Shown here one piece after another: positions 15,748-25,727 of a stretch of 64,000 nt of DNA. This stretch comes from Stenotrophomonas sp. UBA2302. Lineage in GTDB: Bacteria; Pseudomonadota; Gammaproteobacteria; Xanthomonadales; Xanthomonadaceae. The position numbers were made by a program, and so were the translations under genes. The stretch lies in NCBI GenBank assembly GCA_002345545.1, contig DDVW01000074.1, positions 42,839-106,838 on the forward strand, given 5' to 3'. The notes below the pieces were generated by a model. The model saw only the letters and a list, made by a program, of their open reading frames with translations, made no database searches and was not told the DNA's origin. Each line of letters begins with the position of its first letter. The first letter of the stretch is position 1.

Positions 15748-18700
15748 AAAACAGGGAAGACTCCACGGCGCCATCGGCAATTGTGGTGCTCGGGATGCAT
15801 CGCAGTGGTACGTCGGCCCTGGCCGGCACGTTCAGCCAGCTGGGGCTAAGCCTCGGCGACGAGTTGATGCCGGCAACCGCCGACGCCAACCCCAAGGGAT
15901 ATTTCGAACACGTGCGCGTGGTCCAGGCCCATGACCGGTTGTTGGCTGCGTTCGGAATGGACTGGGCCGATCCGCGTCCGCTGCCTGAAAGCTGGATGCG
16001 CCATCCGGTCACGCTGCAGGTGCGGGCGGAGCTTGAGCAGGTGATGTCGCAGTTGCTGGAGAGCGGCGGTACCGTGGTGATCAAGGACCCCCGGTCGTGC
16101 CGTTTCGTGCCGTTGTGGCGGGATTTGCTGGAAGGAATGGGTGTGCAGGCGCATTTCGCGTTCATTGCCCGCCACCCCGTGGAAGTGGCCGCTTCGCTGC
16201 GCCGCCGCGATGGCATGTCCGAATACCGTGCGGGCCTGTTGTCGCTGGCCTACCAGTTGGAGGCCGAACAGGCCTCGCGCGGCGCCAGCCGGGTGTTCAT
16301 GACCTATGAGGACCTGATTGCGGATTGGCGTGGGCAGGTCGTGCGCTGTCGCCGGGTTTTCGGTGAAGAGGTGCTGCCGGAACCTGCCGGCAACACCGAT
16401 GTGGATGGGTTTCTCGATGCGCAGCTGCGCAACCATCGCGCGGCGGAGGACTATGCGCTGGACCCCGATGTCGTTGATGCCTACCGGTGTTTCCGCGAGG
16501 CGGCAAGGCAGGACAATGCGGATCTGCCGGCGATGATGGATGTGATCCGCAACCGTTTCGAGGCGGTGCGCAGGGGCTATGCGGCTGCAGTGGAAGCAAC
16601 GCTTTCCGCGCTTGCGGTGGACCATGGCCGGCATGTTCCTGCATGGAGCCGGGGGTTGGAGCTGGCCAGTGCATGGGGCGCACCTTTGCTCGATGCGCCA
16701 CCGGTTGTTGCGCCAAGGTTGTATGTGCGTACCGCTGATGGGGGCTATTCGGAGGAGTGCGCGGTCGACGGGGTGGCCGGCATGAGGCCGGACGGGGTTT
16801 GCGTGGTGACGTTCGAAGTCGCCGCAGGCCTGCCGCTGGAGCGCGTGCGCTTTGACCCGGATGGCCGCGCCGGCGTTTATGAACTGCTGGCGGTAGCGTT
16901 GGATGGCGGGGATGTCGGTGCGCTGGCCGAGCGGGTAACCGTGATGCATGAACATCGCCTGGCGGCATCCGGGGCCGGCATGGTTGCTTGGGGGGCGCAG
17001 GGGGAAGACCCCTGGATCGAGCTGGATCTGTCTGCCTGGCACAGCGCTGTTTCCAGCGGTGAGCGCGCGCACCGCATGGAATTCAGGTTCCGGCGGGTTA
17101 CCGCGTTCTCGTTGGCAGAGACCGGCAATGCCGCGCGCCATGCGCAGCAGGCGGCGGTGCTGGAGTCGCTGCAGCAGACGGTTGAAGGTGTGGGCGGCGA
17201 CCTTGCCCGGGCAATGGCGTCGAACAACAGCCAGCTACAGCAGGCCCATGATGCGCAAAGTAACCGCATGCAACAGGCCCAAGCCACGCATGACGCGCGT
17301 CTGGACATGCTTGCCGCGCAGCTTGGTGCATTGTCCGAGGCGGTGATGGAGTTGAAGCATCGTTCCGACCGGCCGCTTCTCTACCGTTTGAACAGGAAGC
17401 GTCAGGCGCGCAAGTTGCGTGGTGGCTGGCGCTCGGCCGGGTGGGAAGTGGTGCCCGAACCATTGGCCAATGTGTCGATGTCGGCCGCAGGGCAGTGGTG
17501 CGGCAGCCAGCGGGATCCGCAGTTTTCCCTGTGGATGAAGGGAGTGCCGGTGGAAGCACGGGGGAGCGCCGGTCTACCGCCGGGCTGGTACGTGCTGGTG
17601 ATCGACAGCCGGGTCCATGAGGGGCGGTTGGAGAACCCGTGCCTGTATCCCGACTATGGCTATGGCGTGCCTGACTCCAACCGGATCGGCCTGCTTCCCT
17701 ACGACGCGGCTGGCCGCAGTGAAACGTTGTTGTACCTGGCGGCGGGCTTGCGTGCCCTGCGGCTTGACCCCAGCGACGAAAACGCTTGTTTCGACATCCG
17801 CGTGCATTTGCGCCCGGTAGCGCGCCCGACGGCATGGCTGCACATGCTGCGCCGCGTTTGCCGGGCACGGGGCGGTGGGATGGCGGCGGCCTTCCCGATG
17901 GCGGGGACGCTGTTGGCAACCGGCATCAAGGCGGGGCCGGCTGCCATGCTCAGGCGGGGGCTGGCGGACTACCAGGCTCTGCAGCCAGCTCCGTCGGGGG
18001 ATTACGCCCGGTGGATCGGCAGGAACGAACCGATGTTGACGACGCAGGAGGTTGAGAGCCGCCTTGCCGTCTTGCCGCGCCGGCCATTGTTGTCGGTGGT
18101 GATGCCGGTCTATCAGGCGCCGGAGCGCTGGTTGCGGCGTGCACTGGACAGCGTGATCGAGCAGCACTACCCGGACTGGGAACTGTGCATTTCCGACGAT
18201 GCCTCGCCTTCGCCGCACGTGCGCGAAGTGCTGGAGGAGTACCGGCAGCGCGATGAACGCATCAAGATCGTTTATCGCCAACAGAACGGACACATCTCCG
18301 AGTCGTCCAATTCGGCATTGGAGGTGGCCAGCGGCGAGTACATGGTGCTGCTCGACCACGACGATGAGCTGCATCCAGAGGCGTTGTTGCTGGTGGCCGA
18401 GGCCATCTGCAATACGCCGGATGCGAAGCTGATCTACAGCGATGAGGACAAGATCGACGAGGTGGGGCAGCGTTTTGACCCGTATTTCAAGCCGGACTGG
18501 AACTACGACCTGTTCCTGGGCCAGAACTGCATTTCGCACCTTGGCGTCTATTCGCTGCCGCTGGTGCGCGAGCTCGGCGGTTTCCGCAAGGGGTTGGAAG
18601 GCTCGCAGGACTGGGATCTGGCATTGCGCTGCATCGAGCGCATCACGCCGGAGCAGATCGTGCACATCCCGCGTGTTCTGTACCACTGGCGTGCAATTCA

Positions 18701-19676
18701 GGGTTCAACCGCATTGGCGGCAGGTGAGAAGAACTATGCGGTGGTGGCCGGCAGGCGTGCGGTGGAAGAGCACCTGCAACGCACCGGGCAGGGCGGCGAG
18801 GTGAGCATTCTTCCGGCCAGCATGATGCGGGTTAAGCGGTCCGTGCCGGTGCCTGCGCCGAAGGTGAGCCTGGTCATTCCCACCCGCGACCGGGTGGACC
18901 TGCTGCGCCTGTGCGTGGACAGCATCCTCGAACGCAGTACCTACCCGGACTACGAGATTCTGGTGGTGGACAACGGCTCGGTCGAGTCGACGACGCTGGA
19001 GTATTTCGCGCAGCTGTCCGCGCTTGCGAACGTGCGGGTCCTGCCGTATCCGGGTGAGTTCAATTATTCGGCCATCAACAATTTCGCCGTGGCCCAGGCC
19101 CGGGGCGAGATCATTGGCTTGGTCAACAACGACATCGAGGTGATCTCCGCCGACTGGATGGAAGAGATGGTCGCCCATGCGATGCGCCCGGACGTGGGCG
19201 CGGTGGGCGCGATGCTCTATTACCCGGACGACACCATCCAGCATGCCGGCGTGCTGGTGGGCCTGTGCGGTGTGGCAGGCCACGTCGGCAGCCGTCATCC
19301 GCGCGGCAGCCAAGGCTATTTTGGGCGCATGCTGCTGACTCAGGAGCTGTCGGCGGTGACCGCAGCCTGCCTGCTGGTGCGCAAGTCGGTCTATGACGAA
19401 GTGGGCGGGCTGGACGAGCGCCTGCGTGTCGCCTTCAACGACGTCGACCTGTGCCTGCGTATCCGTGAAAAGGGATACCGCAACGTGTGGACGCCGTTCG
19501 CCGAGCTGTACCACCACGAATCGGCATCGCGTGGGTTGGAAGACAACCCGGTGAAGCAGGCCAGGTTCATGTCGGAGGTGGAGTTCATGCAGAAGCGCTG
19601 GAGCAAGGCGTTGCAGCATGACCCGGCCTATAGCCCGAACCTCTCCTTGACCCAGCCTTTCGCATTGGAGTCTTGA
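15744..19676 (+). CDS. Sulfotransferase - coiled coil - double GT2 glycosyltransferase fusion, 1310 aa
   Basis: This is one continuous frame of 1310 residues with distinct modules. Residues 1 to about 290 are sulfotransferase-like, with the 5'-phosphosulfate loop GMHRSGTSAL (17-26), IKDPRS and the 3'-phosphate-binding IARHPVEVAASLRRRDG (about 140). Residues 330-460 are beta-rich and uncharacterised. A Gln-rich coiled-coil stretch spans about 462-536, and a second beta-rich part covers 540-780. The first GT2 domain is at about 780-1000 (LSVVMPVYQAPERW, LLDHDDELHPE at about 870). The second GT2 domain is at about 1036-1290 (VSLVIPTRDRVDL, VNNDIEV). It would both extend and sulfate O-antigen, or cap it, at the cytoplasmic face. 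Sulfation is inferred from the fold signature. It directly follows wzt and is probably co-transcribed with it. Confidence 0.85.
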   Translation: MKNREDSTAPSAIVVLGMHRSGTSALAGTFSQLGLSLGDELMPATADANPKGYFEHVRVVQAHDRLLAAFGMDWADPRPLPESWMRHPVTLQVRAELEQVMSQLLESGGTVVIKDPRSCRFVPLWRDLLEGMGVQAHFAFIARHPVEVAASLRRRDGMSEYRAGLLSLAYQLEAEQASRGASRVFMTYEDLIADWRGQVVRCRRVFGEEVLPEPAGNTDVDGFLDAQLRNHRAAEDYALDPDVVDAYRCFREAARQDNADLPAMMDVIRNRFEAVRRGYAAAVEATLSALAVDHGRHVPAWSRGLELASAWGAPLLDAPPVVAPRLYVRTADGGYSEECAVDGVAGMRPDGVCVVTFEVAAGLPLERVRFDPDGRAGVYELLAVALDGGDVGALAERVTVMHEHRLAASGAGMVAWGAQGEDPWIELDLSAWHSAVSSGERAHRMEFRFRRVTAFSLAETGNAARHAQQAAVLESLQQTVEGVGGDLARAMASNNSQLQQAHDAQSNRMQQAQATHDARLDMLAAQLGALSEAVMELKHRSDRPLLYRLNRKRQARKLRGGWRSAGWEVVPEPLANVSMSAAGQWCGSQRDPQFSLWMKGVPVEARGSAGLPPGWYVLVIDSRVHEGRLENPCLYPDYGYGVPDSNRIGLLPYDAAGRSETLLYLAAGLRALRLDPSDENACFDIRVHLRPVARPTAWLHMLRRVCRARGGGMAAAFPMAGTLLATGIKAGPAAMLRRGLADYQALQPAPSGDYARWIGRNEPMLTTQEVESRLAVLPRRPLLSVVMPVYQAPERWLRRALDSVIEQHYPDWELCISDDASPSPHVREVLEEYRQRDERIKIVYRQQNGHISESSNSALEVASGEYMVLLDHDDELHPEALLLVAEAICNTPDAKLIYSDEDKIDEVGQRFDPYFKPDWNYDLFLGQNCISHLGVYSLPLVRELGGFRKGLEGSQDWDLALRCIERITPEQIVHIPRVLYHWRAIQGSTALAAGEKNYAVVAGRRAVEEHLQRTGQGGEVSILPASMMRVKRSVPVPAPKVSLVIPTRDRVDLLRLCVDSILERSTYPDYEILVVDNGSVESTTLEYFAQLSALANVRVLPYPGEFNYSAINNFAVAQARGEIIGLVNNDIEVISADWMEEMVAHAMRPDVGAVGAMLYYPDDTIQHAGVLVGLCGVAGHVGSRHPRGSQGYFGRMLLTQELSAVTAACLLVRKSVYDEVGGLDERLRVAFNDVDLCLRIREKGYRNVWTPFAELYHHESASRGLEDNPVKQARFMSEVEFMQKRWSKALQHDPAYSPNLSLTQPFALES

Positions 19677-19679
19677 GGT

Positions 19680-20681
19680 ATGCGCGAAGTGGAACCAGAA
19701 ATTGCGGTTGTCATTCCGAGCTACCGGGTATCCCGGCATATTCTCGGTGTCATCGCGTCGGCTGGGCCGATGGTTCGCCAGATCATCGTGGTTGATGATG
19801 CATGCCCTGATGGCTCAGGGGCTTTGGTGAAGGAGCAATGCCGGGATGAGCGCGTAGTGGTGCTCACGCATGAGGTGAACCAAGGCGTTGGTGGCGCGGT
19901 ATTGACCGGCTATCGGCATGCGATCGAATCGGGCGCGGACATCATCGTCAAGGTTGATGGCGACGGCCAGATGGACTTGAACCTGCTGCCGCGCTTCGTG
20001 GCACCTATTGCCTATGGGTTGGCCGATTACACCAAGGGCAACCGTTTCTACGATTTGAGCGAGATTGGGCAGATGCCGTTGCTGCGACTGGTGGGCAATG
20101 CGGGGCTTTCCTTCATGGCCAAGTTTTCCAGCGGCTATTGGGACGTATTCGACCCGACCAACGGCTACACCGCCATTTCTGCACGGGTGGCTAGGTTGCT
20201 GCCGGTGGACAAGATCAGCAAGCGTTATTTCTTCGAGACGGACATGATGTTCCGGCTGGGTACGTTCCGGGCCGTGATCGTCGACGTGCCGATGGATGCG
20301 AAATATGCCGATGAGGTCAGCAATCTCAAGATCAGCCAGGTGCTGGGTGAGTTCCTGGTCAAGCATGTGCGCAACTTCGGCAAGCGGGTTTTCTACAACT
20401 ATTTCTTGCGCGACCTGTCGATTGCTTCGTTGGAGTTGATTGCGGGTTTGGCTTTGCTTGCCTTTGGTGCGGGGTTCGGTGCCATTGCGTGGAGCAAGGC
20501 GATCACGAGTGGTGTCCCGGCCACCGCCGGGACGGTGATGTTGGCGGCAATGCCGGTGTTGGTGGGCCTGCAATTCCTGCTGGCGTTTTTTTCCTATGAC
20601 ATTGCTTCGGTACCTAAACTGCCGTTGTCGGCGCGACTGGTTGACCGCCTGGATGCAGACAGGGCAGCGGAAGAACAATGA
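19680..20681 (+). CDS. GtrB-like family 2 glycosyltransferase (polyprenyl-phosphate sugar synthase type)
   Basis: This 333-residue protein has a GT-A domain like dolichol-phosphate mannose synthase: VVIPSYRV, the nucleotide-binding VVDDACPDGSG and the metal-site VDGDGQMD. Two C-terminal hydrophobic segments follow (about residues 250-275 and 285-310). Members load a sugar onto undecaprenyl phosphate on the inner leaflet. It is 3 bases after the preceding gene and overlaps the GtrA-like gene (ATGA), the classic GtrB/GtrA pair that supplies side-chain sugars to O-antigen or related glycans. The donor sugar is not evident. Confidence 0.88.
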   Translation: MREVEPEIAVVIPSYRVSRHILGVIASAGPMVRQIIVVDDACPDGSGALVKEQCRDERVVVLTHEVNQGVGGAVLTGYRHAIESGADIIVKVDGDGQMDLNLLPRFVAPIAYGLADYTKGNRFYDLSEIGQMPLLRLVGNAGLSFMAKFSSGYWDVFDPTNGYTAISARVARLLPVDKISKRYFFETDMMFRLGTFRAVIVDVPMDAKYADEVSNLKISQVLGEFLVKHVRNFGKRVFYNYFLRDLSIASLELIAGLALLAFGAGFGAIAWSKAITSGVPATAGTVMLAAMPVLVGLQFLLAFFSYDIASVPKLPLSARLVDRLDADRAAEEQ

Positions 20682-21103
20682 TGCGTGCGGGGTTGCGGCC
20701 ACTGCTGCCTGCTGATGGGGAATGGGTGCGCATTGCTTTGTTTTTGGCAGTGGGAGGCGCGCAGTTCGTGTTCGATGCAGGGCTTTTCATCCTGCTGACG
20801 TATTGGGGGATGGTGCCGTTCTGGACCAACCTGCTGACGCGGTTCTCGGCGGCGATGCTGGGCTTCTTGTTGAATGGGAAATTGACATTCCGCCAGTCCC
20901 GGCTGGGGCGGGAACAGTTGTTCCGCTATGCGTTGCTCTGGGTCTTCTTGACGTTGTTAAGCACCGGGGCGGTTGTGGCGATTGGGCAGGTGGCTGGCGT
21001 CCGAGCGGCCTGGGGAATGAAGGTCTTGGTTGAAATCCTTTTGGCTGTGCTCAGCTTCATGTTGATGCGGCGCTGGGTTTTCGTCGGGCACAAGCAAGCG
21101 TGA
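20678..21103 (+). CDS. GtrA-like flippase, four membrane helices
   Basis: This 141-residue small membrane protein has four hydrophobic segments and the family patterns FLAVGGAQFVFDAGLF, GFLLNGKLTF and a basic C-terminal RRWVF. GtrA proteins are proposed to move the lipid-linked sugar made by GtrB across the inner membrane. The start at 20678 overlaps the stop of the GtrB-like gene; the next codon is also ATG. It ends 35 bases before a convergent gene. Confidence 0.88.
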   Translation: MMRAGLRPLLPADGEWVRIALFLAVGGAQFVFDAGLFILLTYWGMVPFWTNLLTRFSAAMLGFLLNGKLTFRQSRLGREQLFRYALLWVFLTLLSTGAVVAIGQVAGVRAAWGMKVLVEILLAVLSFMLMRRWVFVGHKQA

Positions 21104-21138
21104 TGGCAGTGGCCGCAAAAGCACGGCGGCGCCGCCGG

Positions 21139-23787
21139 TCAGGGCGTGGATAGTTCGAGCAGGTAGGCGTCGCCGGCCTGGAAGACGATCCGCTCCGAGG
21201 TGATCAGCGACTCCATGCCGCTGATGCATGCTTGGGTACGGTTCTCCGGCAGGAATACGTAGCCGATGCGGTGCCGGGCGAGCCAGTCCCGATTGAGCTG
21301 CCGGCAGACGTTGTCCTGATAGCTGCTGCTGGAGAAGTCCTTGTCGCCCTGGTAGTAGAAAAAGGCCGGCTCCAGACCGTCGACAAATGGCAGCGCCCGT
21401 GCGCCGCCGACCGGGAACACCCAGTCCTCATTGGCCGTATGCAGGCTGAGGTTGGGTAGCAGGACCTTCTTGGCGGACAGGCCGCCGTGCATTTCGTCGC
21501 GCATGTTTTCCAGCACCGCCAGGTCGTTCGCCGATGCGCAGCCAAGCGAGCCGCAATACGCATGACGTGGCGTGCGCATGAACTCCTGTTGCGAGCGAGT
21601 GCCAAAGGCAATGGCGAAACAGGCGATGCCGGCGATGGCGAGCGCCCGCGCTGCCAGGCCGCGGGCCGTCGCTACCGCCGTCGCCGAGCAGGCCAGAAGT
21701 GCGAGCAGGATGAACTCATGCTGGGCGATGCTGAAGCCAAAATAGCCGTGCAGCAAGTAGCCCCTTGGGTCATTGCGCAGCGCGAAGAATAGCCCGGCGC
21801 ATGCGGCCGTCGCGATCAGCAAAGCTACGCTCGCAAGCAGTGCGTCGCGCGACAGGCGCGGCCGGGCGACGAGCAGGAATACGATGCCGATCGGCAGCAG
21901 CAGGAGCAGGAAGGTGGGGGCGGCATGCCATGGCATGAGCCAGAACAGCGGCTTGCCCAGCTCGGCCGCATGCCGGGTATAGGCGGTTGGCCATTGCGCG
22001 AGCAGCTCCGCCAGTGAAAGCTTCGTGTAATGGGCGGTGACTGTGATCTTGGGGTTCGATCCTGCGCCGTGCAAAAGCCCTTGGTAATAAGGATCGAGCA
22101 GCAGCAGTAGCAGCGTCAGGGGCAGGGCCAGCACGGCCGGGTGCAAGCGTCGCTCGCGCAGGCTGGCATTCAGCCACAATGCACCCAGGACGATGCCGGG
22201 CATGACCGGGCCGATCGGGTTGAGGCTGGCCAAGGTCAGCAGCAGCAGCGTGCCCGGCACTACCAGGGCCCAGCCGGCGCGCACTACCCCCGGCGCCGAT
22301 GCCATCCACAATGCCGGTATGGCGGCGGCGAACACGAAGCAGATCTGCCGTCCGGTACCTTCCATGTGTGCGTACTGGCTGAACAGTGGGAACAGGAAGG
22401 CGGCGGTCGTCAGCGCCAGCGCGGTCAGCAATGCCGCGGGCATTGCCCGTGGATGCGGGTGCTGGAGTGCCACCGTTTCAGCCAGCAACATCGCGCCTGT
22501 AAGGCATGCGATCAGTGGCAACGCGGTGATGGTGTTGCGCGGATCCAGGCCCGAAAGCCAACTCCAACTGGCGCCAAGGAAGGCGCTTCCGCCCGGATAG
22601 TCGAACACCAGGTCTCCCGACCAAGGCAGGAATCCGAGCGAGAGGATCCGCTGGCTCAGGAAGGCGTGGGTGTCCGGGTCACTGGAGAGCATCACGACCC
22701 GTGGCAGCTCGCGATCGGCTACCACCAGACAGATCGCCGCGAGCATACCCAGTTGAACTGAAAGTCCGGGGATGCCGGTCGCTGTATCCAGGCGTTGCCG
22801 CCGATGCCAGAGCCAGTAGGCGGCGGCGACGGCGAGTATTCCCATTTCGATAGGGCCCACTCCGGGGGTGCCCAGGGCGGACAACATGGAGCGAAGGTAG
22901 AGGTAGGCCACGAGTCCGCATTGGCCCATCGCCAGCGACAGGAAAAGACGTGCCGAGCCCGGCAGACGCGGTGGCAGGCGAAGGACATCCAGTAAAGCGG
23001 CTCCGATGACGGAGAGCAGCAGCGCGGCGGTAAACAGTTGTGCGCCATAGCGCCCGCCACGCAGTGGGTCGTGCAGCAGCCCTTCGGCGGGCAGGCCCAA
23101 CGCGGCCATGACCACGATACCCGTCGTGGCCGTGGCCGGGATCATCCACAGCGGAGAAGGAAGCCGGGCTGCCGCCTGTCCCAGTTGGAGGACCACCTGC
23201 TTGCCACGCATCACCATGACGACGGTGACGAGCAGTAATCCCAGGATTGCCATCGCGTTGCCGGTACGCCGGGCCGTGCGTGGCCCGGCAAGGACATCAG
23301 CGGGTACCGGGACCTCGAACCACGGGTCTTGCCCGTTGGCGATCAGATTCCCGCGCAGATCCCAGTGCAGGTCGTTGCGCAATATGAGCGCCGCCCGCAG
23401 CGGATCGCCTTCCAAGCGCGAACTGCGGGAAAAACTGGTGAAGGTGATATGCCCGAGTTCGATCGTTCCCGTTGCATTGCCCGGATCGACGCGGACCACC
23501 TTAGGTAGTCGGGGCGACTGCAGTGTCAGCCGGTAAACTTTCAGCTTGCCGGCGTTTAACGGGACCTGGAGGGAGTTGCTCTCGCTATAGCCGCCGTTAA
23601 AGGGAAAGACCTGCAAATAGGTGCCGCCGGGTGCCGTAGCGCTGATCTCTATGCTCAGGCTTTGTGGACGCGTAGCGATCCAACTGCCGACAAGTGTCAG
23701 AAAGAGTCCCAAAAACAAAAGGAGTACCGCAGAGGTGCTCCTTTTGTCGGGGGAAAGCGGGTGTGCCGGAGAAATAGCGCGCTGCAT
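21139..23787 (-). CDS. Large polytopic membrane protein, GT-C-like
   Basis: This 882-residue protein has an N-terminal membrane anchor (residues 20-38), a beta-rich extracytoplasmic domain to about residue 175, about a dozen or more hydrophobic segments between 180 and 715, and a soluble C-terminal domain (about 720-882). The overall plan resembles GT-C glycosyltransferases that use polyprenyl-phosphate sugars in the periplasm; a motif around [14 protein letters not shown] occupies the place of the usual acidic first-loop motif. It is convergent with the GtrA-like gene and lies only 14 bases after etfA on the same strand, so it may be read from the etf promoter. A GtrC-like transferase role is inference. 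Confidence 0.6.
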   Translation of the reverse strand: MQRAISPAHPLSPDKRSTSAVLLLFLGLFLTLVGSWIATRPQSLSIEISATAPGGTYLQVFPFNGGYSESNSLQVPLNAGKLKVYRLTLQSPRLPKVVRVDPGNATGTIELGHITFTSFSRSSRLEGDPLRAALILRNDLHWDLRGNLIANGQDPWFEVPVPADVLAGPRTARRTGNAMAILGLLLVTVVMVMRGKQVVLQLGQAAARLPSPLWMIPATATTGIVVMAALGLPAEGLLHDPLRGGRYGAQLFTAALLLSVIGAALLDVLRLPPRLPGSARLFLSLAMGQCGLVAYLYLRSMLSALGTPGVGPIEMGILAVAAAYWLWHRRQRLDTATGIPGLSVQLGMLAAICLVVADRELPRVVMLSSDPDTHAFLSQRILSLGFLPWSGDLVFDYPGGSAFLGASWSWLSGLDPRNTITALPLIACLTGAMLLAETVALQHPHPRAMPAALLTALALTTAAFLFPLFSQYAHMEGTGRQICFVFAAAIPALWMASAPGVVRAGWALVVPGTLLLLTLASLNPIGPVMPGIVLGALWLNASLRERRLHPAVLALPLTLLLLLLDPYYQGLLHGAGSNPKITVTAHYTKLSLAELLAQWPTAYTRHAAELGKPLFWLMPWHAAPTFLLLLLPIGIVFLLVARPRLSRDALLASVALLIATAACAGLFFALRNDPRGYLLHGYFGFSIAQHEFILLALLACSATAVATARGLAARALAIAGIACFAIAFGTRSQQEFMRTPRHAYCGSLGCASANDLAVLENMRDEMHGGLSAKKVLLPNLSLHTANEDWVFPVGGARALPFVDGLEPAFFYYQGDKDFSSSSYQDNVCRQLNRDWLARHRIGYVFLPENRTQACISGMESLITSERIVFQAGDAYLLELSTP

Positions 23788-23801
23788 GCGCCAATTCTAT
23801 G

Positions 23802-24737
23802 TCAGAGAGCCGCTTCCAGCTCCGGCAGGATGGTGAACAGGTCACCGACCAGCCCGATATCGGCCACTTCGAAGATCGGCGAGTCGCCGTCCTTGTTGAT
23901 GGCGACGATGGTGCCGGCATCCTTGATGCCGGTCAGGTGCTGGATGGCGCCGGAGATGCCCACGGCGATGTACAGGTCCGGGGCGATGATCTTGCCGGTC
24001 TGGCCGACCTGCATGTCGCTGGGTACGTAGCCGGCGTCCACGGCGGCGCGCGAGGCACCGACGGCGGCACCGAGCTTGTCGGCCAGCTGGTAGATCACCT
24101 TGAAGTTCTCTTCCGAGCCGACACCACGGCCGCCGGAGACCACTCGCTTGGCGCTCTGCAGGTCCGGGCGGTCGCTCTTGCCGGCGGCCAGGCCGACGAA
24201 GCGGGTGTGCGAGGGCAGGGTGGCATCAACGCTGATCGCCTCGACCGGCGCGCTGTTGCCCTTGGCCGCTTCCGGCCAGGAGGCGGCGCGGACGGTGGCC
24301 ACGACCACCTGGTCGGCCGGCACCTCGACGGTGATGATGGCGTTGCCGGCGTAGATCGGGCGCTTGAAGGTGTGCGGGCCTTCGACGCTCATCAGGTCCG
24401 AGACCTGGTTGACGCCGAGCAGGGCGGCCACGGCCGGCATCAGATCCTTGCCGGTGGTGGTCGAGGGGCCGAACACATGGCTGTAACCAGTGGCAGCCTT
24501 GGCGATCTGAGGGGCCTGCACCTGCGCCAGCGCGTGCTCATTGGCCGGGTTGGCGAGGGTCAGCACCTTGCTGATGCCGGCGATCTGCGCAGCTTCAGCG
24601 GCGACGGCGGCCGGGTCGGCGGCCAGCACCAGCACATCGATTTCACCACCGATGGCAGCGGCGGCCGACACAGTTTTGGCAACGGCGCTGTTGAGCTTGC
24701 CGTCCAGGTGTTCGGCGATGACAAGAATCTTGGCCAT
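23802..24737 (-). CDS. etfA: Electron transfer flavoprotein alpha subunit EtfA
   Basis: This 311-residue FAD-binding subunit starts [13 protein letters not shown] and carries the C-terminal FAD domain with VSGGRGVGS, the VGQTGK...[15 protein letters not shown] core and VAINKD. With EtfB it passes electrons from acyl-CoA and other dehydrogenases to the quinone pool. Its start overlaps the etfB stop by one base (TAATG). In Xanthomonas this gene borders the variable LPS locus. Confidence 0.97.
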   Translation of the reverse strand: MAKILVIAEHLDGKLNSAVAKTVSAAAAIGGEIDVLVLAADPAAVAAEAAQIAGISKVLTLANPANEHALAQVQAPQIAKAATGYSHVFGPSTTTGKDLMPAVAALLGVNQVSDLMSVEGPHTFKRPIYAGNAIITVEVPADQVVVATVRAASWPEAAKGNSAPVEAISVDATLPSHTRFVGLAAGKSDRPDLQSAKRVVSGGRGVGSEENFKVIYQLADKLGAAVGASRAAVDAGYVPSDMQVGQTGKIIAPDLYIAVGISGAIQHLTGIKDAGTIVAINKDGDSPIFEVADIGLVGDLFTILPELEAAL

Positions 24738-25483
24738 TACAGCAACCCCTTCTGCTTGAGTGCGGCCACCAGCTCGGCGGCATCCTTCACCATCACGCCC
24801 TTGCTGCGCTTGGCAGGTGCGGCGTAGTGGGTGGTCTTGAACGTGTCGGCGGCTTCAACGCCGAGGTCGGCCAGCTGCAGGGTCTCCAGCGGCTTGGCCT
24901 TGGCCTTCATGATGTCCGGCAGCTTGATAAAGCGCGGCTCGTTCAGGCGCAGATCGGTGGTGATGACGGCCGGCAGATCGACTTCCAGCGTTTCCAGGCC
25001 GGCGTCGACTTCCCGGGTCACGGTGGCTTTGCCGTCGGCAATTTCCACCTTGGAGGCGAAGGTGGCCTGCGGACGGCCCCAGATCGTGGCCAGCATCTGG
25101 CCGGTCTGGTTGGCGTCGTCGTCGATGGCCTGCTTGCCGAGGATCACCAGGTCCGGCTGTTCCTTCTCCACCAGCTTGAGCAGGGTGCGGGCGGCGGTCA
25201 GCGGCTGGATGGCCTGGTCGGTGACCACATGGATGGCACGGTTGGCACCCATGGCCAGGCCGTTGCGCAGGTGCGCCTGGGCGTCGGCCGGGGCGATGGT
25301 GGCGACCACGACTTCGGTGGCGATGCCCTTGTCACGCAGGCGCAGGGCTTCTTCCAGGGCGATTTCATCGAACGGGTTCGGCGAGAGCTTGACGCCATCG
25401 GTGACCACGCCGGAGCCATCCGGCTTGACTTGAATGCGGACGTTGTAGTCCACCACGCGCTTGTACGCGACGAGGATTTTCAT
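24737..25483 (-). CDS. etfB: Electron transfer flavoprotein beta subunit EtfB
   Basis: This 248-residue AMP-binding subunit starts MKILVAYKRVVDYNVRI. It shows SPNPFDEIALEEALRL, the LGKQAIDDDANQTGQMLA recognition region and the ADLGVE C-terminal part. It is translated just before etfA, forming an etfBA unit. A -10-like TAGAAT lies on the minus strand at 25545-25550, about 65 bases upstream, without a good -35. The 244-bp gap to divergent rmlB holds both promoters. Confidence 0.97.
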   Translation of the reverse strand: MKILVAYKRVVDYNVRIQVKPDGSGVVTDGVKLSPNPFDEIALEEALRLRDKGIATEVVVATIAPADAQAHLRNGLAMGANRAIHVVTDQAIQPLTAARTLLKLVEKEQPDLVILGKQAIDDDANQTGQMLATIWGRPQATFASKVEIADGKATVTREVDAGLETLEVDLPAVITTDLRLNEPRFIKLPDIMKAKAKPLETLQLADLGVEAADTFKTTHYAAPAKRSKGVMVKDAAELVAALKQKGLL

Positions 25484-25727
25484 GTGCTGCGGGGTCCTTC
25501 GGTTGCTGATGGGGGGCCGGCGCGGCCGGGGATGGATTTTCCCGATTCTAGCCGGGATACAGGTTCCATGCGAATGCGTATGGTGGTGCTGGTTGGATTT
25601 AAATGTCCGGACAAATTGTCACCACTGCCCGCACGTTGTCAATCGTCCATCTTCCACCTGACCATGCGTTATATCCTTGTACGCATCATTGCTGCGTTGG
25701 CAGCTGCGATTTCAGGAGAATAATCAC

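Noticed and set aside
21124..21137. CGGCGGCGCCGCCG palindrome between the GtrA-like gene and the convergent membrane-protein gene as a terminator
   Set aside because: It has no T-tract and such GC-only palindromes are common here; too little evidence to annotate.
25604..25613. TGTCCGGACA palindrome upstream of rmlB as an operator
   Set aside because: A 10-bp palindrome is expected by chance in DNA this GC-rich, and no regulator gene or second copy is present.
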